A stretch of 64,000 nucleotides of DNA from Dipteris shenzhenensis (lineage: Eukaryota; Polypodiophyta; Polypodiopsida; Gleicheniales). Under the pieces are notes generated by a model, which was given only the letters and a program-made list of their open reading frames with translations, ran no database searches and was not told where the DNA came from. The position numbers were made by a program, and so were the translations under genes. How positions within the stretch are numbered: the first letter of the stretch is position 1; each line of letters opens with the position of its first letter. Shown piece by piece: positions 59,946 to 64,000 of the stretch. The stretch lies in assembly GCA_047967505.1 (NCBI GenBank), contig CM106540.1; one strand, 5' to 3'.

Positions 59946-61735
59946 GTCAGGAGGTTGCTGGAACCCTCCCAATATTAAAAAAATATGAGAAATCAAAGGG
60001 CTTAAAATTCTAGTTCATACAAATTAGACATAACTATCTTGGAAGTGCTAGTGGTTTTCTTGCATTAAATTAGACTTGCATATTGAACACCAGCAGCTGA
60101 AGGCAAAGTGGTAGCAAAAGTCCATGCACGTTGAAATCGATTCTAGATGTGAAGGCTATGTCATTGAGTAATGTGAGCTTTGAAAGTGTTGCTCTGAATG
60201 CAATGTTTGCAAGCCAGTCTCGATGTTTTAGAGTTAACGTTGAATTTATATCTGTGGCCTTGCTATTAACAAGCATGTATTGGTTGTTGGACCTTTCAAG
60301 TGGCTATCTGCCAAATTCTATCGCAATTTAATGGGGGGACACACGCACGCATGCATGATTGTTAATGTTGTCCTTTTGTCAAAGGCATGCTCAATTGCTC
60401 GAATTGGTTGTGGGAAAAAATTGCTGTTCTATTTACTTGTGTACAGTCCGTGTTGTTTGATGTTCTATTTAATTGCTATTGCAATTCTTTGTATTTAATT
60501 GCTGCTCTATTTAATGGCTATTGCAAATCTTTCTAGCAGCAGCAGCAATCTGAAAGGGAGGCCTTCTATGTTTAGGGCCTTGCTTCATCATTGCATTGGT
60601 TGCTTTGGTCACTTTCATAGCTTGTCCCTAGCAGAAGCCTCATAGGTGAGACTACGATTCCTTTGCATACTGTACTAGTTGTAAGGTCCCTTGCCCGTTG
60701 AGGTGACTGAGGTGCGGCCATCACAGGTTAATGTCACGGTAACCAATTTTAAAGGTTGCTCATGAATTTAGGGCTCTCCTGGATCAAACAAGCAAAATTT
60801 GAAGGTGGCTCATTATATAGGGGTCTTCCACTCCGAGCTCTTCCCTCTTGTCCAAGCTATGTGCCCACAGCCGCCTTTGCCTTCAACCAGCAGCAGCAGC
60901 AGCATCAGTTTGGATTGATCCGTGTAAGAATATTACATGTGTACATGTTCTAGATGGGTCGGGGTTGAAAATGAGACTATTGGAAATCTTTCTAGCACCC
61001 TCAGGTCCTTGTTTTATCTTTCCGTTAGTGACAATGACGGTCTGCCCCTCATCAGAGACCTTCCCACCTGCTGAGGCTGTTTCCTGGAGTGGGGAATGCC
61101 TGTCCTTGGGGCCCCTTCCCTTGCTCTTGTCGGGTTGCTATCCTTGACCCTTCTCAGGCCATCCTCTCCCTGTCTTCCCCTGCTCACTCTTCTCACTAAC
61201 GCCCTTTCTCCCCAGTTCTTTTATCTATTTCCCCCCCCTATTAGGCTTCTTGAGGTGCTCTGCTCTTTTGAGTTATCTTGCATGTTGATCTTTGATTTGG
61301 GCAAAGGGCTCAATTGTTTCCCACTACCATCAAAATCTCATTCTCTGCTTTCAAAGAGAGAGCTTGATGACGCTCTGATAGAGAAGCTTCTGACTAATTC
61401 TCTGCACTACAAAGCTTGCCTGTTGTACCTTTTGATTTTGAAAAGATGACCCCCATATGATCTGTGGATTACTATCTGTCCTCTCAGAGACTATTGAGTA
61501 TATTTTAGCAGTAGCACTCGAGGTACTCAAGGTGTCAGCTTCGGAAGAATCTAATTTTTGAAATTTGAAAACAAGGGGGAAGGGGTGGGGAAATTTTTAC
61601 ACGACGTTTAGAGAAGCAGAGGAAATACATAGATGACCTGAAGGATCCACATCCAACCATAAATAGTCATAAGAGTGAAGAAGTCATGAGAATCTGATAA
61701 TCGGAGGACTGTGAATGAAATAAGGGAGGAGGGGT
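59946..61735. other. Start of the next flippase intron, nothing recognised
   Basis: The next ALA3 exon is not visible here. The DNA is AT-rich to 60600 and then CT-rich. No transposon motif was identified. Confidence 0.45.
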
Positions 61736-61739
61736 GCTG

Positions 61740-64000
61740 AGAGAATGAGAGAACAAAAGAAAGAAAGAAAGTTTATTAACGTCTACGAAACACCAAAGGG
61801 CTTATGAGACTGAAAAGAAATAAGATACAATGAAACCTAAGGGTGGGGGCCACTAAAATGGTCTTCCCCCAGGTATAGTCCCTCTGAAGACTCTGCATAC
61901 GGGTCGTGATCCTGAGCGCTCCCATCCAGATCCTCGTTGCTCTACGACAGCTCCAAAGGCAGTGCGGGATCGTCTCCAGGAAACCAATAGATCAACAATG
62001 GCACTGCCCCTCCACTCGCATCTGCTCCAACCACGGTCTGATGGTGGGGAAGGCCTCGGTGGGGCTGATCTAAGTGACCTAGTACCGGAGAGTGGTCTGA
62101 CATCGTGATGCCTGCTAGAATTCCGGTAGAGCCGCCTCTGTGCAGTGCCCAGTCCCCAACGTAGAAACGGTCTAGTCTCTCAACAAGCAGTCCATTGTGT
62201 CTCCTCTGTCTGAAAGAGAAGAGGCTGCTGCCAGGTCTGCTGAAATCTGGCTCTTGCCATGGGTGTCTGCCGCTGATCATGAAAATGAACAGCTCCCAGG
62301 TGCTACACTCTGCTGTTGGCATCTCAAAGAAGGAGGTGAAGCCCTGCTTGTCTTCCCCAAACTCCAGGTTGTTGAAGTTCCCTCCAACAATCTAGGAGTT
62401 TACATCCGGAAGACACTCTGACAGCCTCCTCCAAAAGGCCAGGTGGTGTTGTCTGGATGTTGGGGCGTACATGTTCAGGATCCCAATCCTGGACTCTCCC
62501 GCCCGGACTCCCATCCAAACTTCCCGTCCTGGGATAAGCTCCACCTGATCGTAGACCTCTGGAGCCAAAGTCTGTGAGACCGAGATGCAGAACCCTCCGT
62601 TCTGTCCTACTGCAGGGGACCACTCCTTCGGGCCTCTCCTTGGGAGAAGGTGGTGTCGCCGTCTGATGTCTGCTGCTGAGAATATATGCTCCTGAATCAA
62701 AAGGATGTCCACTGTCCGCTCTACCACTGCCCTCTGCAACTCCTACTGGAGTATTAGACACTGCGGTTGACTATGAGTACGGTTGTGGAGCCCATGCAGG
62801 TTCCAACTCACTATGGTCCAGCTCATGAGGACGGGGGTGTAGAGAACAATGCTCTCTTGTGAGTGGGTGCTTGTTCCAGAAAGACTGCCTTATGTGACTT
62901 TGCCGGGGGTTTGGAGGGCGAATAGTCTGTCTGTGCGACGACGTACTAGGGTGGATACGGGCTCAATGCTGATCTTCCGTGCCCACTTCATCATGAAGGA
63001 GACTTCCACCCCGAACAGCTCCACACACTTCTGGAGGGGCCAGAAGTATGCCTGCTCCACCTTTGCCTCAAGTGGCAATCTAATAACTCCTACGGCCAAA
63101 TCTTTGCACAAAAAAACTCCTACCGCCAAACCACATGTCGGCTCCTCTCGGGTGAAGCTCAGCTGAAAATTCACCTCCGCACCATGGGCGTATCAAAGGT
63201 CCTGTCCCCGTGTTTCCATCCACTTGTCCATCATGCGTGAAATCTGATCTCCCATAATAGCATCAAACACCTCTAGGGTCCACTTCTCCACCCCTGTGAA
63301 GGCAAACTGGAAACTCCACACAGGGTGTGTCTGAGAGCCCACTGCACTGATCAAACCCCCCTTCCGTGGTCCCCTTGCTGATCAGGCTCGCCGGGGCTCT
63401 GGATCCGCTCCTCCTCAACCATTGCTTGGCTAACGTCCGCCATCACCTCATTAGGAACTCCTGGGGCTTGCTGCAGGGTGGATGCGGTCGCTGAACCTTC
63501 ATCACGGGAGGATCATCTGGCTGGGCGGTGGCCCCTCCCGCTGGGGGAGGTGGATCTCCATGTAAGGGCTCCTGCTGCTGCTGCTGCTCCTCCTCAGGTT
63601 CCTCGCGGGCAACCTTGTCTCTCTCACTCTCTGCGTCTGGCCCTCTGCCTGCGGCGCTTGCGAGCCTGTTTACTTGGTTTCTTTTTCTTTTTAACCTGGG
63701 TCCAGTCTCCTTATGAGGGGGTCACCCAAGGGGTTTGAGGCTCCTAATGCTCTTGTCTGAGGGGGTGCTGGACTCTAGTTTGTTGACTCTACCTGCTTTG
63801 CGGGGGTGGGGGGGGGGGAGGCACTCGGCCATGGCCACAGGGGCAATCTCTGGCTAGGTGACCCATCTGTCTGGACTTTGCACCGAAGACATTGGCCTGG
63901 TAACCCAAAAATTTCCACTCGCGGGCGAAGTGTGCCCCCTTCGAGGGTCTCTAGGAGGATCAACTTTGGGAGGGACTCTGGACTCTCAACCACCAGTTTG
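61740..64000 (-). pseudogene. LINE with ORF1 zinc knuckle and endonuclease but no RT
   Basis: The tail is GA/AAAG-rich (61740-61775), then attaacgtctacg and a 3' UTR like 51825. The minus strand encodes the endonuclease in two frames: VDILLIQEH, GILNMYAPTSRQ, then RLDRFYVGDWALHR and TMSDHSPVLGHL. Upstream at 63775-63993 an ORF1-like part shows RPRVEIFGLPGQCLRC, then after a frame change HLARDC, together a broken CCHC knuckle. The sequence passes from endonuclease to 3' UTR with no RT. It extends past the window edge. It differs from the other LINEs here. Confidence 0.78.

Noticed and set aside
59946-60330. Search for the next ALA3 exon right after exon q
   Set aside because: Short frames here do not resemble the expected CNLxNNEMKQ continuation, and the donor gtcagg fits a true intron start.
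60848-61449. Plus-strand frames of about 100 codons
   Set aside because: No motif or homologue is recognisable, and the sequence is CT-rich. They look like chance frames.
1-64000. CRISPR arrays, tRNA or rRNA genes, bacterial operons
   Set aside because: No regularly spaced repeats with unique spacers, no cloverleaf or A/B box pair I could support, and no prokaryotic gene layout. The DNA is plant nuclear.

Overview
The window is nuclear DNA from a land plant, probably one with a large, transposon-rich genome and very long introns. It reads as the inside of a single gene. Seventeen exons, all on the + strand, are bounded by GT/AG splice sites and join in one unbroken frame. Together they encode about 628 residues of a P4-type ATPase (aminophospholipid flippase) that closely resembles plant ALA3. 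The N-terminus lies upstream of the window and the C-terminal half lies downstream. About 1.9 kb of exon is spread over 58.7 kb. The species cannot be fixed from sequence alone; the bloated introns and the mix of Ty1/copia and LINE elements suit a fern- or gymnosperm-like genome, which is inference.

Exon layout: 1216-1501 (2 exons), 12974-13257 (2), 17527-18243 (3), 34250-35579 (5), 50034-51421 (4) and 59780-59945 (1). Five giant introns (about 4.3 to 16 kb), and the start of a sixth, hold the mobile DNA. Intron 1502-12973 holds old copia and gypsy pieces and a minus-strand LINE. That LINE is broken by a 441-bp repeat and then by a gag-only LTR element. Intron 13258-17526 holds a decayed second copy of the preceding exon, LINE 3' ends and a long LTR-like block. 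Intron 18244-34249 holds three LINE pieces, a young copia element with both LTRs and a 5-bp target duplication (21917-27945), and a truncated relative on the other strand (28719-32090). Intron 35580-50033 holds gypsy and copia gag remnants, a large plus-strand LINE, another copia-type LTR element, the second 441-bp repeat and an ORF1-only LINE. Intron 51422-59779 holds three minus-strand LINEs. Intron 59946 onward holds a LINE with an endonuclease but no reverse transcriptase.

No RNA gene, CRISPR array or second host gene is supported. I found no new enzymatic or defence system. The most informative signals are: (1) a conserved, covarying hairpin at about a dozen LINE 3' ends; (2) (CT)n tracts at both ends of truncated LINEs, which suggests microsatellite targeting; (3) ORF1-only LINE derivatives like mammalian HAL1; (4) a 441-bp repeat with clean target duplications; (5) a CCGTAC-rich leader shared by two copia elements; and (6) a duplicated flippase exon carrying a nonsense codon.
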